From Nostoc sp. NMS2 (GTDB lineage: Bacteria > Cyanobacteriota > Cyanobacteriia > Cyanobacteriales > Nostocaceae), in assembly GCF_017115105.1 (NCBI RefSeq), contig NZ_JABXKH010000144.1:40712-104711 (forward strand): 64,000 bases of DNA, read 5' to 3'. Shown here in pieces: positions 54,930 through 63,746 of this stretch. The position numbers and the translations under genes were made by a program. Under the pieces are notes generated by a model. The model was not told where the DNA came from. It searched no databases and saw only the letters and a program-made list of their open reading frames with translations. The stretch's first letter is position 1; each line of letters opens with the position of its first letter.

Positions 54930-54949
54930 AGACGCGATTAATCGCGTCT
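54930..54949. terminator. Perfect 20-bp palindrome after petM
   Basis: AGACGCGATTAATCGCGTCT is self-complementary. It is just downstream of petM and may end its transcript, but the GACGCGAT...ATCGCGTC unit is also an interspersed repeat (see 61463-61527). Confidence 0.5.
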
Positions 54950-54973
54950 CTACTCTCCTAACTCAGCACTCAA

Positions 54974-55078
54974 TTATTCTTCTGTGCCTTGAATTTTCAG
55001 TAATAATGCGCCCAAGCCCCAGCCCACGAAGATTAAACCGAAGGACAATATAGCTGCATTCAAAATTTCGCCGCCCAT
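54974..55078 (-). CDS. petM: Cytochrome b6f complex subunit VII (PetM)
   Basis: A 34-residue frame reads MGGEILNAAILSFGLIFVGW then GLGALLLKIQGTEE, the single-pass PetM subunit. The start is supported by AAGGAG eight to thirteen bases upstream. The gene is below the length usually called automatically. Confidence 0.93.
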   Translation of the reverse strand: MGGEILNAAILSFGLIFVGWGLGALLLKIQGTEE

Positions 55079-55284
55079 TGTTGTGATTCTCCTTATGCAA
55101 ATTAGTGTGTGTAAACTAGGTCTAGCAGAAGCTTTTCAAGAGTTGCTGTAGGATTAGACCTGTGTAAATAATTTTAAACTAGTTTAGCAAGTAATCCCTA
55201 CTGGTTTGGGGGGCAATCCCTACTGTAGAGGGGGAGATGAGAGGGATGGGGAAATTTTGATGATAATAATTATGAATAAATTTT

Positions 55285-56379
55285 ATGTATCAAAATAATC
55301 AAGTTGATTTAGTGAATTTTAGCAAAAAGAATCGCCCACGTTTGGCGCTGACGCTGGGAGATCCGGCGGGTATTGGGCCGGAGGTGATTTTAAAAGCTTT
55401 AGCAGAACCGGAAATTAGTAAAAAATACGACTTAACAGTTGTGGGTAATTGGGATTTGCTGGCACAGACTTATCACGAATTGAATTTAATCGAGAATTTA
55501 GCACCTTTGGCAAATCCAGAAGATTTGTCTGTCACTGATGTGCAGTTGGATGGAGAAATTAAAGGTCAAATTATTCCAGGAATAGGTAATGCGGCTAGTG
55601 GTGCGGCTAGTTTTGCCTATATGGAATATGTGATCGCACAAACACTCGCTGGTAAATTTGATGGGATAGTCACAGGGCCGATCGCTAAATCTGCTTGGAA
55701 AGCCGCAGGGTATAATTATCCAGGGCAAACGGAACTTTTGGCGCACAAGTCAGGTGTTGACCGTTTTGGGATGTTATTTGTAGCGCGATCGCCCCATACT
55801 AATTGGACACTCCGCACAATACTAGCTACCACACATATTCCCCTGAGTCAAGTAGCCGATGCATTGACACCGCAGTTGTTGACACAAAAGCTGGATTTGT
55901 TGGTGGAGTGTTTGGAGAAAGATTTTGGAATAGAAAATGGGAGAATTGTGATCGCAGGTTTGAATCCCCACAGTGGCGAACAGGGACAAATTGGACATGA
56001 AGAACAGGATTGGTTAATTCCCTGGTTGGAGCAAGAGCGGCAAAACAGACCAAAATTACAGCTAGATGGGCCAATACCGCCAGATACGATGTGGGTTAAA
56101 CCTGGTCAAGCTTGGTATGGAAATTCTTTAGTCCAAAATCCTGCTGATGCTTACTTGGCACTTTACCACGATCAAGGTTTAATTCCTGTGAAGCTGATGG
56201 CGTTTGATCGGGCAGTTAATACTTCTATAGGTCTTCCTTTCGTTCGCACTTCACCGGATCATGGAACAGCGTTTGATATTGCGGGTAAGGGAATTGCTGA
56301 TGCTACAAGTATGAAAGCAGCAATACATTTAGCGGCTGAGTTGGTTAGTCAAAAATTGGCTAAGAAAAATTATCAATGA
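55285..56379 (+). CDS. pdxA: 4-hydroxythreonine-4-phosphate dehydrogenase PdxA
   Basis: PdxA oxidises 4-phosphohydroxythreonine in pyridoxal phosphate synthesis. The 364-residue protein has LALTLGDPAGIGPEVILKAL, GPIAKSAWKAAGYNYPGQTE, NPHSGEQGQIG and LYHDQGLIPVK with the metal-binding His residues, ending RTSPDHGTAFDIAGKGIAD. The first 16 residues before NRPRLALT are not conserved, so a slightly later start is possible. Confidence 0.95.
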   Translation: MYQNNQVDLVNFSKKNRPRLALTLGDPAGIGPEVILKALAEPEISKKYDLTVVGNWDLLAQTYHELNLIENLAPLANPEDLSVTDVQLDGEIKGQIIPGIGNAASGAASFAYMEYVIAQTLAGKFDGIVTGPIAKSAWKAAGYNYPGQTELLAHKSGVDRFGMLFVARSPHTNWTLRTILATTHIPLSQVADALTPQLLTQKLDLLVECLEKDFGIENGRIVIAGLNPHSGEQGQIGHEEQDWLIPWLEQERQNRPKLQLDGPIPPDTMWVKPGQAWYGNSLVQNPADAYLALYHDQGLIPVKLMAFDRAVNTSIGLPFVRTSPDHGTAFDIAGKGIADATSMKAAIHLAAELVSQKLAKKNYQ

Positions 56380-56457
56380 TTATGTCTAGAAATATAACTG
56401 ATCGCAAAGTACTAATTAAAAGTCTCTAAGACGCATTACAGTATTTTACTCATAATC

Positions 56458-56826
56458 TCAACTGTTTCCCAGTGTTAACACTCCCGCCGGAAAATCCACT
56501 ACTAAACGTCGATTTTTTAGCCACTGACGGCCGAGTAAAAGTTCCGAAACTCCATCGCCTGCATAAACCGGGATATTAAACTCTTGTCCATCTATTCGCA
56601 CTTTTCCAGCGTAGATATCAAACTTTGCTTCCCCCTTTGCTAGTTGCATATTTCGTTCACCTAAATACACCCAATCAAATTCCTCTAAATCCTGCTTGTC
56701 AATGGCTAGCCAGCCTGAAAATCCTGTATCTAGCATGGCATCGACAGATAATTCTACACCATCAGCAGTAATTAACTCTATTTCAAAGAATAGCTGTTCC
56801 TCATCACCAAAGCTGCCTTGAATCAT
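56458..56826 (-). CDS. Retropepsin-like aspartic protease
   Basis: The 122-residue protein has the aspartic protease motif AMLDTGFSGWLAI (D-T-G) and a second hydrophobic-Gly part LLLGRQWLKNRRLVVDFPAG, typical of clan AA single-domain proteases active as dimers. Its ATG overlaps the stop of the upstream Rep gene (ATGA at 56823-56826), indicating translational coupling. Its target is unknown. Confidence 0.82.
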   Translation of the reverse strand: MIQGSFGDEEQLFFEIELITADGVELSVDAMLDTGFSGWLAIDKQDLEEFDWVYLGERNMQLAKGEAKFDIYAGKVRIDGQEFNIPVYAGDGVSELLLGRQWLKNRRLVVDFPAGVLTLGNS

Positions 56827-58181
56827 ATTGTGCCAGCTATTCCTGTTTCATTAATCCGAAATATAAACACCGGAGTATTCGGGTGATGCTGGCGAGACTT
56901 ATTTATAGCAGCTAATTCATCTGTATCAATGAAATAATCTCCACTTTCAGGCTCAACAGCCATATACCAGTTGTAGTGAGTTTTGATTAACTCTGGTTTA
57001 ACTCGGTCAAAAATAACTTTACCGCTTTGGTAAAAAGCCTCTTGTTGAGCTTTCCATTGAGATTTTTTTTCTTCTGACCACTGAATATCAGGGAATATTC
57101 TTCCCCGACGAACTGTGCGAATAGGCTTTGGATCAGTCATTGCTATTTTTCCCAATCGGTTTTGAGATTTTATAATATTAAATCTTTGTAACTTGCGCTG
57201 CCATCGGAAAAACAAACTTTCCCCATCCACCTCATCTGTCTCTTCACTTTCATCAATGAGGTCTTGGTTTCTCTCCTCTAATTCACGCATATACTGCCTT
57301 AGTATACCCCCAACAGCGATCGCTCTACTTTTATGCAGTTGACGGGTTAACTCTAAAAACCATTCTCTATCACCTACCAAATCGGACTCTTTCACCTGAT
57401 ACTTGAGAATTTCTGGGATGAGTAGTGAAGGGTTATGATGCTTTGCGTAGACGCGAAGCGGCTTGTCGCCAGACATCGCGCTAGTATGAACAACAGGCTG
57501 GTAATCAATCCGTAAGCACTGCTGCCACAACGTTACCCATTTGGCATGAGAAAGATAGCCATGACTGAAATACGAAGGCGGCACCATTGCCAAAATATGT
57601 AGATGGGGGTGTGCTGAGACTCCATCTTTACCTTTGGTAACTTCTGTAGACTTCACCCAACCTTTCGCAGGCCATGCCTTCAATTCAGTGAATCGCTTAA
57701 AAGCTTTATTTATCGAATCCAAGCTTTCCCTGAGTTCTTTAATCGGACAATTTTTTACAGTTAAGGTGACAAACAGCCAAAGGTGTTTGGGGTAATCAGT
57801 GACAACCTGTGGGAGAATTTTGTAAGCTCTTGCTTTCCACATGAGCGATCGCCGCCACTGACAAACCGGACAGTGACGAACCCTACAGAATCGGGCATCT
57901 GATAACTTTAACTGGAGAATACCTTCCGATTCGTCTGGTACTAATTGAAATTTCAGCAACTCGGAACATATTTTCATGCGCCAAGCATACTGCTGAAAAT
58001 AATGTTCTTCTGCTTTGGCGTAATAATACAAGACTTTATCAGTATTTGCTCTGTGCTTGTCCCAAATTTTACCTATATGCGAAACTTCGGATAAACTCTG
58101 TGCATTTTGATTTTTCTGAAACTTATCTTGAGAAGATATATTAAAAGCAATAAAGTTCCTGTCTAAGGCTTGAGCAGACAC
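56823..58181 (-). CDS. Rolling-circle replication initiator (Rep_1/pUB110-like)
   Basis: The 452-residue protein carries the three Rep motifs: FVTLTV (137-142), HUH motif HPHLHIL (191-197) and YQVKESD with the candidate catalytic Tyr261. A Cys/His cluster CRVRHCPVCQWRRS (99-112) precedes them. These proteins nick one strand to start rolling-circle replication of plasmids; this copy lies among chromosomal genes. A repeat at 57441-57480 is inserted in frame between the HUH and Tyr motifs (residues about 234-247). No partition or mobilisation gene is near. Confidence 0.85.
   Translation of the reverse strand: MSAQALDRNFIAFNISSQDKFQKNQNAQSLSEVSHIGKIWDKHRANTDKVLYYYAKAEEHYFQQYAWRMKICSELLKFQLVPDESEGILQLKLSDARFCRVRHCPVCQWRRSLMWKARAYKILPQVVTDYPKHLWLFVTLTVKNCPIKELRESLDSINKAFKRFTELKAWPAKGWVKSTEVTKGKDGVSAHPHLHILAMVPPSYFSHGYLSHAKWVTLWQQCLRIDYQPVVHTSAMSGDKPLRVYAKHHNPSLLIPEILKYQVKESDLVGDREWFLELTRQLHKSRAIAVGGILRQYMRELEERNQDLIDESEETDEVDGESLFFRWQRKLQRFNIIKSQNRLGKIAMTDPKPIRTVRRGRIFPDIQWSEEKKSQWKAQQEAFYQSGKVIFDRVKPELIKTHYNWYMAVEPESGDYFIDTDELAAINKSRQHHPNTPVFIFRINETGIAGTI
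57441..57480. repeat. Palindromic repeat inserted in the Rep gene
   Basis: On the - strand it reads GCGATGTCTGGCGACAAGCC then GCTTCGCGTCTACGCAAAG, an intergenic repeat type of Nostoc-like genomes. Here it is translated as MSGDKPLRVYAK. Confidence 0.65.
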
Positions 58182-58349
58182 AAAATCACCAAATCAGTTT
58201 GTATCAACGTCCCAAAATAACGTAAGTTATACGGTCAAGCCTCAGTAAAACTATTTAGATAACTCAGATGTCATGATAATTTATAATTATTACCCCATCA
58301 TAAAAACGCTTTTTTTCTCCATTAATAAACAATGGTACAAGTACTTATT

Positions 58350-58382
58350 AATTACGAATTACGAATTACGAATTACGAATTA
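58350..58382. repeat. STRR, AATTACG array overlapping a gene end
   Basis: Four AATTACG units plus AATTA. The stop codon of the response regulator gene lies inside the array. Confidence 0.9.
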
Positions 58383-59093
58383 GTATTATCGTCGGGTGCT
58401 TCAAACTTATAACCATAGCCGCGTACAGTTTTAATAAACTCTGGTACGCTAGGATCGACTTCCATTTTCTTGCGAAGTTGACCAATATGCACATCAACCA
58501 CCCGGCCATCTCCTACATAGTCGCAACCCCAGATTTTTTGGATTAACTGTGGACGACTCCACGCCTGGTTAGGATGACTCGCCAAAAAATGTAAAATATT
58601 AAATTCCAGTGCTGTTAAAGCCAGAGGCTTATCGTTAAGTGTTACCTCTCGACCCTCCGGGTTAATTACTAGCTGCTTAAAAATGATCCGTTGTGTTGGT
58701 GAAGGATTGATGTAGCGTATCCGCCTCAAAAGAGCTTCTATTCTAACTTCTACTTCTGCAAGACTAAATGGTTTAGTCATGAAATCATCAGCACCTGCAC
58801 TCAAGATTTTAATTTTATCAGCCTCATCAGTCCTACTAGTCAGTATCAGCACTAAAACATTAGTCCGACTCTGCATTTCTTGGCAGAGGCTATAACCATT
58901 AACATCCGGCAAATTCCAATCCAGAATTACTAAAGCTGGATTGAATTGCTCAAACATCGATAAGGCAGTCTTACCATCTGCTGCCGCCTCTATTTGATAT
59001 TTCCGACTCAAAAAACGATGGACGAGATTTCTCACGCCGAAGTCGTCATCAACAATCAGAATTTTGGGAGTAGTAGCGGTAATCATAACCATA
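58373..59093 (-). CDS. OmpR-family response regulator
   Basis: The protein of about 239 residues has a receiver (ILIVDDDFGVRNLV, phospho-acceptor Asp in ALVILDWNLPDVNG, Lys in FMTKPFSL) and a winged-helix output (RPQLIQKIWG, FIKTVRGYGYKFEAP). No kinase is adjacent. I chose ATG 59093 (MVMITATTPKILIVDDD); the frame is open to a GTG at 59170 but the extra 26 residues are not receiver-like. The last codons and the stop come from the heptamer repeat. Confidence 0.9.
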
Positions 59094-60606
59094 ATGCTGC
59101 CTATTGTAGATTGGGCGATTCGCTGTTGTCCCAGTTTTGCTGTACGTGTTTCTGTTGAGAGTGGATTCACGCGCGTCTCTCCTGAGTCCGATCGCTACTG
59201 TAGTACTTGTGTACAATTAATTTTCCATGAAGTTTATGAAAACTTCAGCCACCGTAATGCTGATAAATTATATGATTTTTGGATAATTTTGAATTTATAC
59301 TGTATAATTGCTAATTTTTATACTCAAACACAAGTGTAACATGAGACAATTTTTATAACCAAAAATAGTCTAGAGAGAAACCAGACGCTATAGCAGTTTC
59401 CTACAATTTTGGAAAAGCAATGTACTCACTGATTAATTGGTTATTCACAAAGGCCCACAAACTAAGCCATAAGCCAATCTAGATTCTACCCAATCCTACT
59501 TGCTTGAACTAACTGGTATCTGCTCCTGAAGAGGAACTACGAAAATTCACTCAGCGTGCATTTACATATAGCTACCCTTATAAGCATATACTATACTACA
59601 AATTTCAGCCTGAGACTATTACAAGCCAAGGACTGAGAGCATAGAAGGTATAAGGGCAGCAAAAACAGCTTTAAAATAATTCGTAGTTAAGTTTTGCAAT
59701 GCGGATTTTAACCCCACCGCAAAACTTGTAGCTTGTTAGAAGCGAGGGACTAGACCTCTCAAAAATGTTAACAGACAAAACTTGGAGTCAGCTTGAAGGA
59801 GGCAGGATAGCGCAGTGATAGCGAGTCAGCGTACTCCTACGGGATCTTGCTAGCAAGAGCGTGTCGGAAAGACATAAAGGAATAGTAGATTGCCTCAATA
59901 TTGATTGCGGCTGATGTAACTCCAATAGTGCGGCAAGAGATTAAAGAGACATTATTGTTAGCGATCGCAGATATAGTAATCTGCTTTGATTATTGAACTG
60001 ACTTGCGTAGGCTGAGAGTAGGGAATAGGGACTTGTACTGAGCGACTTGTGCCGAGCCTGTCCTGAGCGTAGCCGAAGGGCGAAGTCGAGGTAAGCCGAA
60101 GTAGTGGGGAGTAGGGAATAAGCTTTTTCGATTGGTACTTAATTTGTTCAAAAATCAAATAGGAGTCCTATATTGAAATAGTAATTCTTATAATAATGGC
60201 TGAATATTTTTGATGTTGAGACTAATTTTTTATTAATTGGTTAGAAGTTTAATAATTTAAAATTTATTTAGAATGTATTTAAATAATTAAATATCAAAAA
60301 TATAAAGAAGAATTCAGAACGCGCTCAACCCTAGCTATCCGCTAACAGAATTCAGGAGCGGAGCCGGAGATGTTTCCGTTGCTCCGGTCAGAATACCCTA
60401 CTGAATTCTGTTCGATAAATTTATAAAAGAGAAATATCTTGTATTAGTACAGATTGACTGTATTTGCAATGAATTAAATGGTAGAAAATATTTCAACTAG
60501 TCAGTCTATCTAAGGAGAGATTTTGAGGATATTCATCCTAGAGAAAGAGCAATTCAGTATATTGAGTCCGTTAAATTACTATTAATATCGTCAGCAAGGG
60601 ATAGTT
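59094..60606. other. 1.4-kb intergenic region with repeats
   Basis: No gene supported. Contents: hairpin AAGTTTTGC/GCAAAACTT (59689-59727), a TGATAGCGAGTCAGCG...GATCTTGCTAGCAAGAGC repeat (59816-59862), the CTTGTACTGAGCGACTTGTG palindromic repeat (60031-60105) and an inverted-repeat element (60344-60412). The rhodanese promoter should lie in 60420-60600. Confidence 0.55.
60344..60412. repeat. Cruciform-forming inverted repeat
   Basis: Outer arms AACAGAATTCAG and CTGAATTCTGTT (12 bases, perfect) enclose an inner stem CCGGAG/CTCCGG. Looks like a miniature insertion. Confidence 0.65.
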
Positions 60607-61263
60607 ATGGTTAACAATTTAGTAGGCGGCATCATTCCCCCACAACCACCAATACAAGCACAATCTGACGCTCATGTCCTGAAGTCTCGTCTAGAATGGG
60701 GCGAACCAGCTTTTACAATCCTAGATGTACGCGATCGCAACACCTTCAATCAAGGTCACATTATGGGAGCGATGCCTATGCCAATAGATGAATTGGTACA
60801 GCGTGCAGTGCCTTCTCTGGATACGAGTCGTGATATTTACGTTTACGGTGCTAATGAAGAAGAAACTGCCCAAGCCGCGCAACAATTGCGTTCTAATGGA
60901 TTTGAGCATGTCTCTCAACTCACAGGTGGTCTTGCTGCATGGAAGGCTATTGGTGGCCCAACAGAAGGCATTGTTGAATCAAAAACTCCCCCAGGTGCAG
61001 ACGACTACAATATCGTAGATCGGCTAAAAAATCACCAAGAAAATCAGCCAAAGGGAGGTACTAGCGCGACGGAAGCGATCAAGAAAGGAGCAAGTAACCT
61101 CAAGGACAGTATTCAAGAAGGTGCTAGTAACCTCAAAGACAGCATTCAAGAAGGTGCTAGTAATCTTAAGGAAGGTATTCAAGAGGGAGCTAGTAATCTT
61201 AAGGAAGGTGCTAGTGAATCTAAAACTCCTGGAAACCCTGATGATTCCAATGTTGGCTCTTAG
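60607..61263 (+). CDS. Catalytically degenerate rhodanese-like protein with 11-residue repeats
   Basis: Residues 20-125 form a rhodanese domain (FTILDVRDRNTFNQGHIMGA, LTGGLAAWKAIGGPTEG), but the active-site loop reads VYGANEEET where active enzymes have Cys-x-x-Gly-x-Arg, so sulfurtransferase activity is unlikely. The C-terminal half contains tandem 11-residue units GASNLKDSIQE (about 161-204), an amphipathic helical pattern like LEA or apolipoprotein repeats. A stress or membrane-associated role is only inference. Confidence 0.85.
   Translation: MVNNLVGGIIPPQPPIQAQSDAHVLKSRLEWGEPAFTILDVRDRNTFNQGHIMGAMPMPIDELVQRAVPSLDTSRDIYVYGANEEETAQAAQQLRSNGFEHVSQLTGGLAAWKAIGGPTEGIVESKTPPGADDYNIVDRLKNHQENQPKGGTSATEAIKKGASNLKDSIQEGASNLKDSIQEGASNLKEGIQEGASNLKEGASESKTPGNPDDSNVGS
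61087..61218 (+). repeat. 33-bp tandem repeat within the rhodanese gene
   Basis: Four units of 33 bp, the last diverging; each encodes an 11-residue block. Confidence 0.9.
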
Positions 61264-61285
61264 GCTAAACATAACTTAGGATGAA

Positions 61286-61344
61286 AGTTTGTAGTAAGCA
61301 CTTTAGTGCTTGGTAAATAACAACTTGAGTCCTTACTACAAACT
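61286..61344. repeat. AGTTTGTAGTAAG inverted repeat
   Basis: Thirteen-base arms AGTTTGTAGTAAG and CTTACTACAAACT flank CACTTTAGTGCTT; a miniature repeat element or terminator after the rhodanese gene. Confidence 0.65.
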
Positions 61345-61462
61345 TACCTATTAATTTAAACTTGATAGATAACTAGCTTAGATCGACAGATAACTAGCTT
61401 AGACCGACGACCAATAAAAATTTTTTGTCCCTACTCCTCCAATACGGTTCGGTTAAGGGAAG

Positions 61463-61527
61463 AGACGCGATAAATCGCCGTCAAGACAAAGGACTGATTA
61501 TTGTAAAGACGGCGATTTATCGCGTCT
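61463..61527. repeat. 20-bp perfect inverted repeat AGACGCGATAAATCGCCGTC
   Basis: Arms at 61463-61482 and 61508-61527 are exact reverse complements around 25 bp. Could serve as terminator between the convergent rhodanese and RNase D-like genes. Confidence 0.7.
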
Positions 61528-61605
61528 TTATGATCTAGGGCGTGTCATCAAAAAACCTTATCCGAACTGTATTGCCTACTCCCCATGCCCCATTCCCCAT
61601 TTGGT

Positions 61606-62235
61606 CTAATGTTCAAACAAATCCTTAAATTGCAATAAATCTAAGGAAACTATTGTTGGCAGAAATTCAAAACATTCTTGAGCAATTTTCCAACGTTCTT
61701 CTCGTTTGAGCATTTCTGTTAGCTTCTGCTGCACACTAAGTAAGTAACGCACATCATTGGCAGCATAACTAAGTTGAGCTTCAGACAAACTAACGGCGTT
61801 ACCCCAATCAGAACTTTGAGAGCTTTTATCCAGTTCTACTTTTTCTAACTCTTGCACCACATCTTTGAGTCCGTGGCGATTTGTGTAAGTACGAGCTAAC
61901 TTACTAGCAATTTTGGTGCAAAAAATAGGGTTAACTTGAATCCTCAGATTGGCTCGCAAGGTGGCAATGTCAAAGCGAGCAAAGTGAAACACTTTTACAA
62001 CATTGGCCGCTTCTAAGAGTTTTTTTAAATTTGGGGCCTCAGTTTGTCCTTTGGCTATGCGGATTGCAGTGACTTTCCCGGATTGGTTGCACAGCTGGAC
62101 AAGACACAAGCGATCGCGCTGTGGTAATAATCCCATAGTTTCTGTATCAACTGCGATCGCTGTCGATTCTAAATACTGTCCAAGAGCCGCGTCACTGAGA
62201 TCGCGATCGCTTACCTGAAAATCTTGTAGTGTCAT
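61606..62235 (-). CDS. RNase D-like 3'-5' exonuclease
   Basis: The protein of about 209 residues has the DEDDy exonuclease motifs: AIAVDTETMGL (Asp, Glu), FHFARFDIATL (Asp) and LSYAANDVRYLL (Tyr, Asp). It lacks the HRDC domains of full RNase D, as in other short cyanobacterial homologues. Probable tRNA or small-RNA 3' trimming. The ATG at 62235 was chosen; the frame extends 13 codons further to 62274. Confidence 0.9.
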   Translation of the reverse strand: MTLQDFQVSDRDLSDAALGQYLESTAIAVDTETMGLLPQRDRLCLVQLCNQSGKVTAIRIAKGQTEAPNLKKLLEAANVVKVFHFARFDIATLRANLRIQVNPIFCTKIASKLARTYTNRHGLKDVVQELEKVELDKSSQSSDWGNAVSLSEAQLSYAANDVRYLLSVQQKLTEMLKREERWKIAQECFEFLPTIVSLDLLQFKDLFEH

Positions 62236-62323
62236 GAATTGTTCAAAAATAATAGCAGTGTCCAGCAGATACAAGTCTTGTCAGACACTACATTATTATT
62301 GTGCAAAAAATCATAAATTAAAT

Positions 62324-62872
62324 CTACCTAGTGCGGAAAAAGATTTGTGTTAGGTAGACTTCGCCTTGATTATTAGTAGCAACGCCAATTCCAGTCAGGT
62401 TGTAATTTCCTTTTAGATTCTTTAAATGTCCCGGACTCTTGATCCAACCAGTAACAGCTTCCTCTACAGGGTTGCTATATCCCCGGTTAAAAGCAACATT
62501 TTCCGCCGCACTGTTGTAGCGAATAGGGACAGCTTTGACTCGCCCTTCAAATCCCTGATGGCTAAATGGGGTTTTACCCTTAGCCATATTCTGACTATGA
62601 ATTCTTGCTTGTCGAGTAATATTTGCATTTAGGGTCAACTTTGGCAGTCCTTTAGAAGCCCGATATCGATTAATTTGCTCAAAAACTGATTTTTCTAGCT
62701 CAGTAGTTTTAAAAGTAGGAGTCGATATTGCAACCTGACTGGAAAAAAGCGACAACAGCTTATTACGGGTGGATGTATTCGTAGAAGGATGATTTGGTAT
62801 CGGAACAGTCGTTAATCCACTAGCAAGGACAAGCGCACTTAAAGCGATGCCAAAAGCAGTTTGTCGGAACAT
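62324..62872 (-). CDS. Secreted CAP (SCP/PR1) domain protein
   Basis: The 182-residue protein has a signal peptide (ALSALVLASGLTTVPI region) and a CAP domain: INRYRASKGLPKLTLN, RIHSQNMAKGKTPFSHQGF, AENVAFNRGYSNP, WIKSPGHLKNLKG and VYLTQIFF. It is a paralogue of the next gene upstream (63219-63746). Bacterial CAP proteins are exported; function unclear. Confidence 0.92.
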   Translation of the reverse strand: MFRQTAFGIALSALVLASGLTTVPIPNHPSTNTSTRNKLLSLFSSQVAISTPTFKTTELEKSVFEQINRYRASKGLPKLTLNANITRQARIHSQNMAKGKTPFSHQGFEGRVKAVPIRYNSAAENVAFNRGYSNPVEEAVTGWIKSPGHLKNLKGNYNLTGIGVATNNQGEVYLTQIFFRTR

Positions 62873-63218
62873 GGAGAATTGCGTGATGTGTAGAGATATA
62901 AGACTTCTACTCTACCTTATTGTTCCAACGATATATACCACGATACTATTAAGGATTGATGAATTTTGGCAATCTGGCTGCATCCTTTACAAGAAATAGA
63001 AACAATCATTTCCAATTGTCAATATTTAAACAGTTCATCTTCATAAAATCACGGTTATTTTTGCTGATAATTTAAGATTTTCATAAATTATTAAAAAATA
63101 ATGTAGTATTCAATAGATAAATGTTATTGAAACTACATTATTCAACATCTAACAAAAGTTTTGCCAAGAGACTGAAGTGTGAGGAATGTGAGAAAAAATC
63201 TAAATTTTGCTAAACCGA

Positions 63219-63746
63219 TCAGCGAAGAAAAATTTGTGTGAAGTAGATTGCGCCTCTACTATTGCTAGCGACACCAATCCCCGTCTTATCATAACTGCCT
63301 CTGATATTGGCTAGATGCCCTGGACTTTTGAGCCAGCCTTGAACGGCTATTGTCGCAGGATCGCTATATCCCTGGTTGTAAGCAACATTTTCACCCGCCG
63401 CTCTGTAGGAAATACCAATTGCTTGAATCCTCTGTGAAAATCCTGTATGTCCAAAGGGAACTTTCCCACTAGCCATTTCCTGACTGTGAATCCTGGCTTG
63501 ATTATCGATGGCAGCATTACGAGTCAGCTTTGCTAGCCCTTGGGAAGTTCTGTAGTTATTAATTTGGTTGAAAACCAACTGCTCTAAAGCAGTAGTGTCG
63601 ATACTAGATGCTGCAATCTTGAAAGCATCACTTGATAGAGATGAAGACACTGGTGTAAAAGTTGAATTTGTTACAGGAGTAGCGATCGCTCCGCTACTGA
63701 GAACAATAGTGCCTAAAGCAACACCATAGATTGTTGTTTTAATCAT
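63219..63746 (-). CDS. Secreted CAP (SCP/PR1) domain protein, paralogue
   Basis: The 175-residue protein has a signal peptide (IYGVALGTIVLSSGAIA) and the same CAP motifs: INNYRTSQGLAKLTRN, RIHSQEMASGKVPFGHTGF, AGENVAYNQGYSDP and WLKSPGHLANIRG. The pair arose by tandem duplication; the 346-bp space between them is AT-rich and shows no gene. Confidence 0.92.
   Translation of the reverse strand: MIKTTIYGVALGTIVLSSGAIATPVTNSTFTPVSSSLSSDAFKIAASSIDTTALEQLVFNQINNYRTSQGLAKLTRNAAIDNQARIHSQEMASGKVPFGHTGFSQRIQAIGISYRAAGENVAYNQGYSDPATIAVQGWLKSPGHLANIRGSYDKTGIGVASNSRGAIYFTQIFLR

Noticed and set aside
59094..59170. N-terminal extension of the OmpR-type regulator from GTG 59170
   Set aside because: The extra 26 residues precede a canonical receiver start and show no conserved pattern.
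59800..59870. tRNA-like look of GGAGGCAGGATAGCGCAGTG
   Set aside because: No cloverleaf with anticodon stem and TPsiC arm can be drawn; it matches an interspersed repeat style instead.
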